NCBI RefSeq assembly: GCF_013359725.1 | Contig: NZ_JABFMW010000027.1 | Span: 1-51,284 of the forward strand | Source of the DNA: Pseudarthrobacter sp. C4D7 | GTDB lineage: Bacteria; Actinomycetota; Actinomycetes; Actinomycetales; Micrococcaceae | DNA length: 51,284 nucleotides | Direction of reading: 5' to 3' | Shown: positions 32,650 through 40,946 of the stretch, piece by piece | How positions within the stretch are numbered: position 1 is the first letter of the stretch | How the letters are laid out: the number at the start of each line of letters is the position of its first letter | Translations under genes and position numbers: made by a program | The notes under the pieces: generated by a model | Databases searched by the model: none | What the model was told of the DNA's origin: nothing | Seen by the model: the letters and a program-made list of their open reading frames with translations, nothing else

Positions 32650-33219
32650 TCAGCCCCGGGGGCGCACGCGCTTCAGCCAGGCCCCCGCAGAGGGCAGGAA
32701 CAGGAGCACCAGCCCGCCGAAGGCCAGCAGGATTCCGGCGCCCCACAGCATCACCACATAGCTGCCCGCGGCCCCACCGGGGACCAGGAAGGCGGAGGCC
32801 AGGACCATGACCGGCAGGTGCGCAGCCAGCACCAGCAGCAGGGTCCAGCGTGCCCATGCCCGGCGACCCATCACGGCGGCCAGGGCGGCGGCTTCAAGCA
32901 CGGTTACCAGCAGCAGGGCACCGATGCTGCCCCAAAAGACGATGTCCGCCGCGGTTCCCACTGACGCGGCGTCGTTGCCCGTGGCCATGCCCGCCACCAC
33001 ACTGCGAAGCCGCTCCAGGTTGGAATCACGGGCGAGGAAGGACCCCAGCAGGACGGCCAGCCCGGCGGCAAAGCTGCAGAACCACAGCGAGCGGGCGATG
33101 CGGACGGTCCGGGGTACCGGGGGAATGACAGGGATGGGAGGCTGCGCGGAGTAGGACAGGCCCGGCCTCGGTGGGGGAGCGGACAGCCGCCGTTCTTCTC
33201 CGCCGGGTGGGGACGCCAT
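32650..33219 (-). CDS. Four-helix membrane protein of unknown function
   Basis: The 189-residue protein has a Pro-rich cytoplasmic N-terminus (about 1-40) and four predicted membrane segments, for example WFCSFAAGLAVLLGSFLA and WTLLLVLAAHLPVMVLASAF. No family was recognised. It is convergent with the second dynamin gene, 11 bases away, and starts four bases after the PLDc_N gene on the same strand, so it belongs to that transcript and not to the dynamin operon. Confidence 0.65.
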   Translation of the reverse strand: MASPPGGEERRLSAPPPRPGLSYSAQPPIPVIPPVPRTVRIARSLWFCSFAAGLAVLLGSFLARDSNLERLRSVVAGMATGNDAASVGTAADIVFWGSIGALLLVTVLEAAALAAVMGRRAWARWTLLLVLAAHLPVMVLASAFLVPGGAAGSYVVMLWGAGILLAFGGLVLLFLPSAGAWLKRVRPRG

Positions 33220-33223
33220 AGGC

Positions 33224-33613
33224 CTACTTCAGCCCGTCGGCATCGTGTTCGTCGGTGCCGCGCTGTGGTTTGCCGCCGTCTTCTCCCGCCTTGGACTCCA
33301 GCTCCTCACGGAGCTTACGGAGCCGCTCGGCCTCGGCCTGGTTGCGGCGGCGCGCCTCCAGATTGCGGAGGAAATCGGGGTCGTCGTCCGGAGCAGTGGG
33401 GTGCGGGTAGCTGGGCCGCGGCTTCGCAGTGCCCCGCGGCCGCCCGATCAGCAGCCACAGGACGGCACCGAGGACGGGGAGGACAATCTGCACAATGATC
33501 CAGGCAGGTTTTGAAATACCCCGGGTGAGGCGGCCTTCAGTGCGGATCACGTCCACCAGGCCATACACAAAGATGACGAGGACTGCGACGGCCAAAGCCA
33601 CACGGAAGAGCAT
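33224..33613 (-). CDS. PLDc_N domain membrane protein
   Basis: The 129-residue protein has two N-terminal membrane segments with the PLD-nuclease N-terminal signature (LVDVIRTEGRLTRGISKPAW, then VLPVLGAVLWLLIGRPRG), followed by a charged coiled-coil-like tail (NQAEAERLRKLREELES). There is no phospholipase domain. TAGACT lies seven bases upstream of the ATG, indicating a leaderless transcript. It is divergent from the DUF4229 gene. The function is unknown. Confidence 0.85.
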   Translation of the reverse strand: MLFRVALAVAVLVIFVYGLVDVIRTEGRLTRGISKPAWIIVQIVLPVLGAVLWLLIGRPRGTAKPRPSYPHPTAPDDDPDFLRNLEARRRNQAEAERLRKLREELESKAGEDGGKPQRGTDEHDADGLK

Positions 33614-33674
33614 GCCCTTAAGTCTACTGTCAGGACGCGCGGGGACCGCCGGCCGGGACGGCTAAACTTGAATA

Positions 33675-33986
33675 GTGGCCTTTTTGAAATATTCCCTGAT
33701 CCGCCTGGCAATCTTCGTTCCCCTGTTTGTCGTGTTTATGCTCCTGCAGGTGGGGGCGTTCATGGCCGTCATCTGCGCCGCGCTCATTGCTTTTGCCGTC
33801 AGCTACCTGTTTTTCCAGAAGCAGCGCGACGCCGCGGCAGCAGCCCTTCAGCACCGCTTTTCCGGGAAGGCCAAGCCGATGCGCTCCGCCGGTGAGGTCC
33901 AGGACGCCAACGCCGAAGACGCGTTGCTGGATGCCAACCCGGACATCACCATCAACAACGTCAAGGGCAGCGGCAATGAGGGCTAG
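33675..33986 (+). CDS. DUF4229 membrane protein
   Basis: The 103-residue protein has two closely spaced membrane helices (YSLIRLAIFVPLFVVFMLLQ and AVICAALIAFAVSYLFF), then a polar tail with LLDANPDITINN, typical of DUF4229, an actinobacterial family usually found beside menaquinone genes. It starts at GTG, with TAAACT six bases upstream, suggesting a leaderless mRNA. Its stop overlaps the end of the convergent menA gene. The function is unknown. Confidence 0.85.
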   Translation: MAFLKYSLIRLAIFVPLFVVFMLLQVGAFMAVICAALIAFAVSYLFFQKQRDAAAAALQHRFSGKAKPMRSAGEVQDANAEDALLDANPDITINNVKGSGNEG

Positions 33987-34864
33987 AACCCGTGGCTGAG
34001 GATCAGCCCCAGTGAGAACAGCAGGCTGTAGCCCAGGTTGATCAGGCCAGTCTGCTTCAGCACCGGGATCAGGCTCTTACGCTTGCGGCCGTTGATCATC
34101 AGCCAGGCCGGCATCAGGCAGGCCGGAATGAGCAGCAGCACGATCAGGATCCAGGGCCGGCCCGGCGCCAGGATCACCACCAGCAGGATGGCCACGGCGA
34201 GCATGAGGACGTAGCTTTCGCGGGCGTGCTTGTCGCCAAGCCGCACGGCCAGGGTCTTCTTGCCGGCCTGCATGTCCGTGGGAATGTCCCGAACGTTGTT
34301 TGCCATGAGCAGCGCGGTGGCGATCAACCCGGTGCCGATGGCGCCGATCACCGCGGACAGGCTGATGTGACCTGCCTGGGTGAAGGTGGTGCCCAGGGTG
34401 GCCACCAGGCCGAAGAAAACGAACACGAAGAGGTCGCCCAGGCCCATATAGCCATAGGGGTTCTTGCCGCCCGTGTAGCCCCAGGCTGCCATGACGCAAC
34501 CCAGGCCCACCAGGATCAGCCACCAGGCCTGGGTGAGGACCACCAGGACCAGGCCGAAGACCATGGCCAGTGCGAAGGCGCCGAACGCCGCCCACTTGAC
34601 GTGCTCAGGCTTTGCGGCGCCGGAGCCCACCAGCCGCAGCGGTCCCACCCGGTCGTCGTCCGTCCCGCGGATGCCGTCCGAGTAGTCGTTGGCAAAGTTC
34701 ACGCCCACCTGGAGCAGGAGCGCCACCAACGCCGCCAGGATGGCGTTGGGCAGGAGGAACGAGTCCATTTCGTAGGCGGCTGCAGTGCCGATCAGCACCG
34801 GCGCGATCGCTGCCGGCAGCGTCCGGAGTCGGGCGCCTTGGATCCATTGGGCGGCTGTTGCCAC
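33983..34864 (-). CDS. menA: 1,4-dihydroxy-2-naphthoate polyprenyltransferase
   Basis: The 293-residue UbiA-family membrane enzyme joins 1,4-dihydroxy-2-naphthoate to a polyprenyl diphosphate, giving demethylmenaquinone. The first Asp-rich motif is NDYSDGIRGTDDD and a second lies near NNVRDIPTDMQAGK. Eight or nine hydrophobic segments are visible. It starts at GTG with a GAGGT ribosome site. It is the last gene of the menB-menE-menA series on this strand. Confidence 0.93.
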   Translation of the reverse strand: MATAAQWIQGARLRTLPAAIAPVLIGTAAAYEMDSFLLPNAILAALVALLLQVGVNFANDYSDGIRGTDDDRVGPLRLVGSGAAKPEHVKWAAFGAFALAMVFGLVLVVLTQAWWLILVGLGCVMAAWGYTGGKNPYGYMGLGDLFVFVFFGLVATLGTTFTQAGHISLSAVIGAIGTGLIATALLMANNVRDIPTDMQAGKKTLAVRLGDKHARESYVLMLAVAILLVVILAPGRPWILIVLLLIPACLMPAWLMINGRKRKSLIPVLKQTGLINLGYSLLFSLGLILSHGF

Positions 34865-34939
34865 GGTTAGTACCTCGTGTTGTTTCGGTCAGACGGCTGG
34901 ACGGAACGGACGCACCCGCCGCGGTGGTGCAGGTCCACT

Positions 34940-36163
34940 CTACTTTCCCCCGTGGCGGGTACTGAGTTCGGCGGTCATGGCGAGCCGGTCCGGTTTTCCG
35001 TTGGGCAGCATCCGCAGGGAGGCTGCGGTGAGGACGGTCTTGGGGGCCAGCGCCCCCAGTTGCCCCTGCCAGTGCCGTTGGAGGACGACGGCGGGGTCCC
35101 CGGCTTCCTGCCCCGGGACGCCGTCGGCGGGCGTAGCTGCGGGGGTGGTGCCTTCGGGTGCCAGCGCCACGTAGGCGGCCACGGCCTGGCCCCATTCGGC
35201 GGAAGGGACGCCGGCCACGAATGCTGCCGCAACGGCGTCGGACTTCTCCAACTGCTCCTGCACATGGCCTGCCGAGACTTTGACGCCGCCGGTGATGATG
35301 ACGTCGTCCGCCCGGCCCAGCACGGTGAGCCGGCCGTCGTCGTCAATCGAGCCGAGGTCGCTGGTGCGGTACCAGCGCACGCCGTCCTCCTCGAAGAACG
35401 TCCCGGTCTCTTCATCCGGTGCTTCGATGTATCCGGCGGCGACGGTATCGCCGCCCAGCAGGATGCGGCCGTCTTCAGCCACCCGCATGGAGACGCCTTC
35501 CAAGGGGTACCCGTCGTACACGCACCCGCCTGATGTTTCCGCGGAGCCAAAGGTGGTGACCACCCGGACCCCGGCGTCGCGGGCAGCGTCCAGCAGGGCC
35601 GGGGACGCAGGGGCGCCGCCCAGCAGGACCGCGTTGAAGCGGCGGAGCACAGCGAGCGTCTCCGGCGAAGGATCGTCCAGGAGCCGCTGGAGCTGGGTGG
35701 GGACCAGGGATGTGAAACGGATCTTGTCGGTCAGTTCCAGCGCGGCCGCGGTGAAGGCCTCCGGGGTGAAGCCGCCGGACATGTCCATGACCCAGGGCCG
35801 GGTGCCGGCGAAGAGGGACCGCACCAGCACCTGGATGCCGGCAACGAACTGGACGGGCAGGGCCAGAAGCCACTGGCCCTCGCCCTTGAGCCGCAGTGCC
35901 GTGGCCATCGAGGACGCCGCCAGGCACTCCACGGTCAGCAGGGTGGCCTTGGGGGTGCCGGTGGAGCCGGAGGTGCGGACCACGGCCACGGCGTCGTCGC
36001 AGCCGGGGGTCTCCACGTGGCCCACCACCAGTCCGCCGTCCGGTCCAACGGACAGTTCGACGGCGGGGCCCTCGCCATGGAGGGCGGCCGCGAGGGCCTT
36101 CAGGGCCGGTTCGATGTTGAGCGGGCCGCCATGGGCGGCGTTGGGTGAGGATTCGCTGTTCAT
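34940..36163 (-). CDS. menE: o-Succinylbenzoate-CoA ligase
   Basis: The 407-residue protein is an adenylate-forming acyl-CoA ligase. The P-loop-like motif is VVRTSGSTGTPKATLL, the ATP motif is TFGSAETSGG, and the hinge and C-terminal motifs are YRTSDLGSIDDDGRLTVLGR and GKPDR. It activates o-succinylbenzoate for ring closure by MenB. It follows menB by 12 bases. The protein is shorter than many ligases, as is usual for actinobacterial MenE. Confidence 0.9.
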   Translation of the reverse strand: MNSESSPNAAHGGPLNIEPALKALAAALHGEGPAVELSVGPDGGLVVGHVETPGCDDAVAVVRTSGSTGTPKATLLTVECLAASSMATALRLKGEGQWLLALPVQFVAGIQVLVRSLFAGTRPWVMDMSGGFTPEAFTAAALELTDKIRFTSLVPTQLQRLLDDPSPETLAVLRRFNAVLLGGAPASPALLDAARDAGVRVVTTFGSAETSGGCVYDGYPLEGVSMRVAEDGRILLGGDTVAAGYIEAPDEETGTFFEEDGVRWYRTSDLGSIDDDGRLTVLGRADDVIITGGVKVSAGHVQEQLEKSDAVAAAFVAGVPSAEWGQAVAAYVALAPEGTTPAATPADGVPGQEAGDPAVVLQRHWQGQLGALAPKTVLTAASLRMLPNGKPDRLAMTAELSTRHGGK

Positions 36164-36175
36164 TGCCGTCCTGCC

Positions 36176-37129
36176 TTAGAAGTAGTGCGGGAAGCGTGAC
36201 CAGTCGGGGTCGCGTTTTTGCAGGAAGGCTTCCTTGCCCTCCACGGCTTCGTCCGTCATGTACGCCAGCCGCGTGGCTTCGCCGGCGAACACCTGCTGGC
36301 CGGCCAGGCCGTCGTCGGCCAGGTTGAACGCAAACTTCAGCATGCGGATGGCCTGCGGGGACTGCCGGGCGATATCCGCGGCGTACTCCAGTGCCACCTC
36401 CTCCAGCCGTTCGTGGTCCACGGCCTCGTTGACCGCACCCATGCGAACCATGTCTTCTGCGGAATATTCGCGGGCCAGGAAGAAGATTTCGCGGGCGGTC
36501 TTTTGGCCCACCTGCCGGGCCAGGAGCGCCGAACCGTAGCCGGCGTCGAAGCTCCCCACCGTGGCGTCCGTCTGCTTGAATCTGCCGTGCTGCCGGGACG
36601 CGATGGTGAGGTCGGCAACCACGTGCAGCGAATGTCCGCCGCCGGCTGCCCAGCCGTTGACGACGGCGATGACCACCTTGGGCATGGTGCGCATGAGCCG
36701 CTGGACTTCCAGGATGTGCAGCCGGCCGGCGCGGGCGGGGTCGATGGTTTCCTGGGTCTCGCCGTCGGCGTACCGGTAGCCGTCCCGCCCCCGGATTCGC
36801 TGGTCGCCGCCGGAGCAGAAGGAGTGGCCGCCGTCCTTGGGGGAGGGGCCGTTGCCGGTCAGCAGGACCGTGGCGACGTCCGGTGTCATCCGGGCGTGGT
36901 CCATGGCGCGGTAGAGCTCGTCCACGGTGCCGGGGCGGAACGCGTTGCGCACCTCGGGACGGTTGAAGGCGATGCGCACCGTAGGCAGGTCACGCACCCA
37001 ATCACCCGCGGAATCACGCTCCACCTGGCGGTGGTAGGTCATGTCCTGGAAGTCCTCGAAGCCGGAGACCACCCGCCAGCGAGTGGGATCGAAGACATCG
37101 GACACCGGGGCGGGGATCTGGTTGCTCAC
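36176..37129 (-). CDS. menB: 1,4-dihydroxy-2-naphthoyl-CoA synthase
   Basis: The 317-residue crotonase-fold enzyme closes the second ring of the naphthoate in menaquinone synthesis. Typical segments are FNRPEVRNAFRPGTVDELY, the active-site loop FCSGGDQRIRGRDGYRYA, NGWAAGGGHSLHVVADLTIA and the DAGYGSALLARQVGQKTA stretch. It starts at GTG with TAGACT six bases upstream, so it probably has its own leaderless promoter even though the VOC gene lies 22 bases downstream of neither promoter nor terminator. Confidence 0.93.
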   Translation of the reverse strand: MSNQIPAPVSDVFDPTRWRVVSGFEDFQDMTYHRQVERDSAGDWVRDLPTVRIAFNRPEVRNAFRPGTVDELYRAMDHARMTPDVATVLLTGNGPSPKDGGHSFCSGGDQRIRGRDGYRYADGETQETIDPARAGRLHILEVQRLMRTMPKVVIAVVNGWAAGGGHSLHVVADLTIASRQHGRFKQTDATVGSFDAGYGSALLARQVGQKTAREIFFLAREYSAEDMVRMGAVNEAVDHERLEEVALEYAADIARQSPQAIRMLKFAFNLADDGLAGQQVFAGEATRLAYMTDEAVEGKEAFLQKRDPDWSRFPHYF

Positions 37130-37151
37130 CGTCCAAGTCTAGTAATCGGCT

Positions 37152-37592
37152 TCAGCTGATGCAGAACTCGTTGCCTTCGGGGTCCGCCATGGTGTGCCAG
37201 GAATGCGGGCCCTGGCGCGCAGACCAGAGGAAGGTGGCGCCGCGGGCCTCGAGTTCGCGCCGCACCTCGTCCTTGTCCCGGCCGTCCAGCCTGACATCCC
37301 AGTGCACCCGGTTCTTCACCGTTTTACCCTCGGGTGCGGTCTGGAACAGGATGCGCCGCTGCGGGGCCCTGGCGTCGATTTCCTCCGGCGGCCGGATGGC
37401 GGCACCGTCCTTCCACACCAGGCTGCCGCGGTGGTTGGTGGTTTGGTCTTCGGTGGCGAAGCCCTGGTCGATCATGGACCGGATGAAGCCTGCGTCCTGC
37501 GGTTCCACCGCCCATTGCAGCGTTTCGGCCCACCAATCGGCAAGCTCATGGGGGCTGGCGGAGTCAACCACGATCTGGATATTCAGTCCCAT
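37152..37592 (-). CDS. VOC (glyoxalase-like) superfamily protein
   Basis: The 146-residue protein has two beta-alpha-beta-beta-beta modules of the vicinal oxygen chelate fold, starting MGLNIQIVVDSASPHELADW and ending MADPEGNEFCIS. The frame is open far upstream, overlapping the divergent transporter gene, but the ATG at 37592 gives the normal single-domain length. It resembles the glyoxalase-like domain found in actinobacterial resistance or unknown proteins; its ligand is unknown. It is read in the same direction as the men genes. Confidence 0.82.
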   Translation of the reverse strand: MGLNIQIVVDSASPHELADWWAETLQWAVEPQDAGFIRSMIDQGFATEDQTTNHRGSLVWKDGAAIRPPEEIDARAPQRRILFQTAPEGKTVKNRVHWDVRLDGRDKDEVRRELEARGATFLWSARQGPHSWHTMADPEGNEFCIS

Positions 37593-37663
37593 CCATCCAC
37601 GGTAAAGCCGGCCGGAGCGTTGCGGAAGGGCCCGCGTGGATGCCGGCGCTGCCAAAAGTATTC

Positions 37664-37684
37664 TTGACAATATGTCATGACATA
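37664..37684 (+). promoter_or_regulatory. Promoter -35 with palindromic operator for the second sugar transporter operon
   Basis: TTGACA at 37664-37669 is followed by a perfect 14-base palindrome, TATGTCATGACATA (37671-37684). Together they form alternating TGACA/TGTCA half-sites, and a further GGTCA follows. A dimeric regulator, for example of the GntR family, bound there would cover the promoter spacer. No regulator gene adjoins the operon. A good -10 match was not found. Confidence 0.55.
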
Positions 37685-37743
37685 GGTCACAGTTTTCTCC
37701 GGAAAGGGTTTTCCCTCCGTTCAGCGAGAGACAGGACAGACCA

Positions 37744-39018
37744 TTGTCAGAGAAGACAAGAATCTCCAGCATCACCCGTCGCCAGTTCGGGCTCACGGCC
37801 TTCGGCCTGTCAGCCCTGGCGGCCGGCCTCACCGCCTGCGGCGGGGGAGGAGGGAGCTCGTCCGGCGGCGACGCCAAGACCCTGCAGCTTATCCTGTCCG
37901 GCGACACCAACCAGGGCGGCGCCTTCGCCGCCGCAGCCAAGAAGTACAAGGAAGCAACCGGCGTCACCATCGAAGTGGTGGACGTTCCCACCGCTGACAT
38001 CACCACCAAGCTGAAGAACGCAGCCACGGCGAACGACCTTCCCGCCTTGGCCCGGGTCACCGGCCTTGACCCGCTCTGGGTGAACCAGCTCCAAGACCTT
38101 TCGGACATCGCCAAGAACCACGGCATCGATGGGAAGTACCTCCAGGAGTCCCCGGACGGCATCATCCCCGCCATCCCGTCGGACCTGACGGCGGTGGGCC
38201 TCTTCGTGAACAAGAGCCTCTTCGACAAGGCGGGCGTGAAGTATCCCACCGCCGTGGAAAACACCTGGACCTGGGACGAATTCGTCGCAGTCGTCACCCA
38301 GGTGCGCGAGAAGGCAGGGGCAAAGTACGGCGTCGTCATGGACCGCTCCGGCCACCGGCTCCGCGCCATGATGTACGAATTCGGCAGCACCGCCTTTGCC
38401 AAGGAGAACGGCAAGTACGCCGGGGACAGCAAGGCCGTCGAAACGCTGGAGTACTTCAAGAAGATCAACGACGACCAGACCATGCCCAAGTCCGTCTGGC
38501 TCAGCGGCGAGGACGGCAACGCCATGTTCAAGAGCGGCCAGGTTGCCGCGTACTACTCCGGCAGCTGGCAGGTGGCGGACTTCAACAAGAACATCAAGGA
38601 CTTCGAGTGGCTGTCCGTGCCGCTGCCGAAGAAGGAAGTCAATGCCACCAACCTCGGCGGCGGCTTCATGGTGGCCTTCAAGGACACGGGCGCGGACGAG
38701 GAAGCCAAGAAGTTCATCGACTGGTTCTACGAGGACGCCAACTACATCGAGTTCGCGCAGCTGGGCGGCTACCTTCCGGCCAAGGACCTCAAGGTCGACT
38801 ACCAGTTCCAGCAGCCCTCCTTTGAGCTGTACCAGAAGCAGATCGCCGAAAACGACGCCAAGGGAGACAACGCCATCAAGCGGGTGGTGGCCGAGGCCTA
38901 CGCCGAGACCCCGTTCTCCGGCGACCCGCTCCGCGAGGAGACCGTCAAGATGCTCTCAGGCAGCCAGGACGCCAAGACCACGGTGGACAACATCGTGAAG
39001 CTCTACAACGGAGCCTGA
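37744..39018 (+). CDS. Sugar ABC transporter solute-binding lipoprotein (family 1)
   Basis: The 424-residue protein has a twin-arginine-like signal (ITRRQFGL) and lipobox LTAC with the lipidated Cys32, so it is probably a Tat-exported lipoprotein. The mature part is a family 1 extracellular sugar-binding protein (for example SGSWQVADFNKNIKDFEWLS and LGGGFMVAFKDT). The start is TTG, weakly supported by an upstream GAGAGACAGGA. Two permeases and an unassigned carbohydrate-active protein follow. The substrate is unknown; a uronic-acid or other oligosaccharide is plausible. Confidence 0.88.
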   Translation: MSEKTRISSITRRQFGLTAFGLSALAAGLTACGGGGGSSSGGDAKTLQLILSGDTNQGGAFAAAAKKYKEATGVTIEVVDVPTADITTKLKNAATANDLPALARVTGLDPLWVNQLQDLSDIAKNHGIDGKYLQESPDGIIPAIPSDLTAVGLFVNKSLFDKAGVKYPTAVENTWTWDEFVAVVTQVREKAGAKYGVVMDRSGHRLRAMMYEFGSTAFAKENGKYAGDSKAVETLEYFKKINDDQTMPKSVWLSGEDGNAMFKSGQVAAYYSGSWQVADFNKNIKDFEWLSVPLPKKEVNATNLGGGFMVAFKDTGADEEAKKFIDWFYEDANYIEFAQLGGYLPAKDLKVDYQFQQPSFELYQKQIAENDAKGDNAIKRVVAEAYAETPFSGDPLREETVKMLSGSQDAKTTVDNIVKLYNGA

Positions 39019-39022
39019 TCCC

Positions 39023-39967
39023 GTGGCACAGCCAACCATCAGCACGGTCGCGCCGCCGGAATCCCCGGCGCCGCGGCCCGCCGCCGGCAAGGCCGCGCTG
39101 AAACGCCGGAACCGCTACGTCATCGCGCCGCTGGTCCTGATCGGCGTCAACGTGGTCCTCTTCCTGGTCTTCTTCGTCTGGCCCGGCGCGCTGGGCCTGT
39201 TGTATTCCTTCACGGACTACCGCGGAATCGGCAAGCTGCATTTCATCGGATTCGCCAACTTCCAGAAGCTCTTTGCCGATGCAGGCTTCTACGCCGCATT
39301 GGGCCGGACCTTCACCTACACCGTCCTGTCGGTGCCGCTGGTGTACGTCTGCTCCCTGGGAGTCGCCGCGCTGCTGGTCAGCAAGGCGGTCCGCGGCCGT
39401 ACGGCGGCCAAGATGGTGATCTTCCTGCCGTGGCTGATCTCCCCGATCGTTGTCGGCGTCATTTGGAAGTGGCTGTTCGGCCAGGACTTCGGGTTCGTCA
39501 ACTTTGTCATCTCCACCCTCGGCGGGCACCCCCTGCCGTGGTCCAGCGATGGAAACCTTGCTCTGGCGGTGGTCATCTTCGCCTCGGCATGGGGCGGTAC
39601 GGCCTTCAATATGCTGCTGTTCATCGCCGCGCTGAAGAACATTCCGGAGTCCCTGCTGGAGGCGGCGGAACTGGATGGCGCCAACGCCTGGCAGCGCTTC
39701 CGGCACGTCACCCTCCCGGGGATCGCGCCGACGTCGTTCATGGTCATCCTGCTGTCCACCATCCACGCCATGAAGGAATTCGCCATGATACAGGCACTCA
39801 CCGGAGGCGGCCCTGGAACCCAGAACACCCTGATCGTGCAGTACATCTACAAGACCGGGTTCGAACAGTCGAAGGTGGGCTACGCGAGTGCGGCGTCCAT
39901 GGTGCTGATGGTGGTCCTGCTGGCCATCGCCCTCATCCAGCTGCGGTTCAACCGGAAGAAGGGCTGA
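39023..39967 (+). CDS. Sugar ABC transporter permease, MalF/UgpA type
   Basis: The 314-residue membrane protein has a Pro/Ala-rich cytoplasmic N-terminus and six hydrophobic segments. The ATPase-docking loop is LLEAAELDGANAWQRFRHVT, around residues 211-230. It starts at GTG four bases after the binding-protein stop. Together with the next permease it forms the channel; the ATPase is encoded elsewhere. Confidence 0.9.
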   Translation: MAQPTISTVAPPESPAPRPAAGKAALKRRNRYVIAPLVLIGVNVVLFLVFFVWPGALGLLYSFTDYRGIGKLHFIGFANFQKLFADAGFYAALGRTFTYTVLSVPLVYVCSLGVAALLVSKAVRGRTAAKMVIFLPWLISPIVVGVIWKWLFGQDFGFVNFVISTLGGHPLPWSSDGNLALAVVIFASAWGGTAFNMLLFIAALKNIPESLLEAAELDGANAWQRFRHVTLPGIAPTSFMVILLSTIHAMKEFAMIQALTGGGPGTQNTLIVQYIYKTGFEQSKVGYASAASMVLMVVLLAIALIQLRFNRKKG

Positions 39968-39970
39968 CCC

Positions 39971-40906
39971 ATGGCAACAGCTGCCAACATGCCTCCCGCG
40001 GTGGCGGAGGAAGCCGCCCTGGGAACCGAACGTGCCGGTGCACCGCAGCGGAAGCGGGGCGCGAAGAACCAGCGCGGCAACCGCGAGGCCCGCGCCAAGG
40101 CCTCCGTTCCGCTGACCGCCCTGACCTGGCTCATTGCGGCCATCTATGCCGTGCCCCTGCTCTGGTTCCTGCTCAGCTCCTTCAAGCCGGGCAGTGAACT
40201 GTTCAGTTACCCGTTGTCCATGATTCCGCGGGAGTGGACTTTCCAGGGCTTCGTGGATGCCTGGGAACGGGTGGACTTCGCCCAGTACTTCCTGAACACG
40301 GCCACTGTGTCCATCGTGACCACCGCGCTGACGGTGTTCTTCAGTGCCTGCACCGGCTACGCGCTGGCCAAGTACAATAACAAGGGAACCAGGCTGTTCT
40401 TCATCTGCATCCTGGCCACCACCATGCTTCCCACCGAAGTGATCCTGAACCCGACGTTCTCGGTGATCCGTGACCTGGGGCTGTACAACTCGCTGGCCGG
40501 CATCATTGTGCCGTCCGTCCTGACGGCCACCGGCGTGTTCATGTTCCGCCAGTTCTTCCTCACGGTCCCGGACGACCTGCTGCACTCCGCCAGGATCGAC
40601 GGCGCGGGCGAACTGGCCATCTTCTTCCGGATCATGCTGCCGCTGTCCAGGCCCATCCTGTTCACGCTGGCGATCTTTTCATTCCAATGGCGCTGGAACG
40701 ACTACATCTGGCCCTTGATCGTGCTGAACGATCCCAAGTGGTACACCCTGCAGGTGGCACTGCGCAGCATCGTGGGTGCGGAAAACATTGACTGGCCAGT
40801 CCTTTTGGGCGCGTCCGTCATTTCCCTCCTGCCCCTGGTCCTGGTGTTCCTGGTGTTCCAGAAGTACGTACTCAACGCGGACGTCAGCGCGGGCCTGAAG
40901 GACTAG
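39971..40906 (+). CDS. Sugar ABC transporter permease, MalG/UgpE type
   Basis: The 311-residue membrane protein has a basic, Ala-rich N-terminal tail of about 45 residues, six hydrophobic segments, and the docking loop LLHSARIDGAGELAIFFRIM, around residues 197-216. It ends in QKYVLNADVSAGLKD, typical of MalG-like permeases. The ATG lies three bases after the first permease. Confidence 0.9.
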   Translation: MATAANMPPAVAEEAALGTERAGAPQRKRGAKNQRGNREARAKASVPLTALTWLIAAIYAVPLLWFLLSSFKPGSELFSYPLSMIPREWTFQGFVDAWERVDFAQYFLNTATVSIVTTALTVFFSACTGYALAKYNNKGTRLFFICILATTMLPTEVILNPTFSVIRDLGLYNSLAGIIVPSVLTATGVFMFRQFFLTVPDDLLHSARIDGAGELAIFFRIMLPLSRPILFTLAIFSFQWRWNDYIWPLIVLNDPKWYTLQVALRSIVGAENIDWPVLLGASVISLLPLVLVFLVFQKYVLNADVSAGLKD

Positions 40907-40946
40907 GACGGTTCCGCCCCGGCAGAACCCAGGAAAGGCAGCAACA

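Noticed and set aside
38945..40585. A 546-codon minus-strand frame opposite the second permease pair
   Set aside because: Its product is dominated by Gln, Asp, Glu and Arg, typical of antisense translation of membrane-protein codons, and the plus-strand permeases are convincing.
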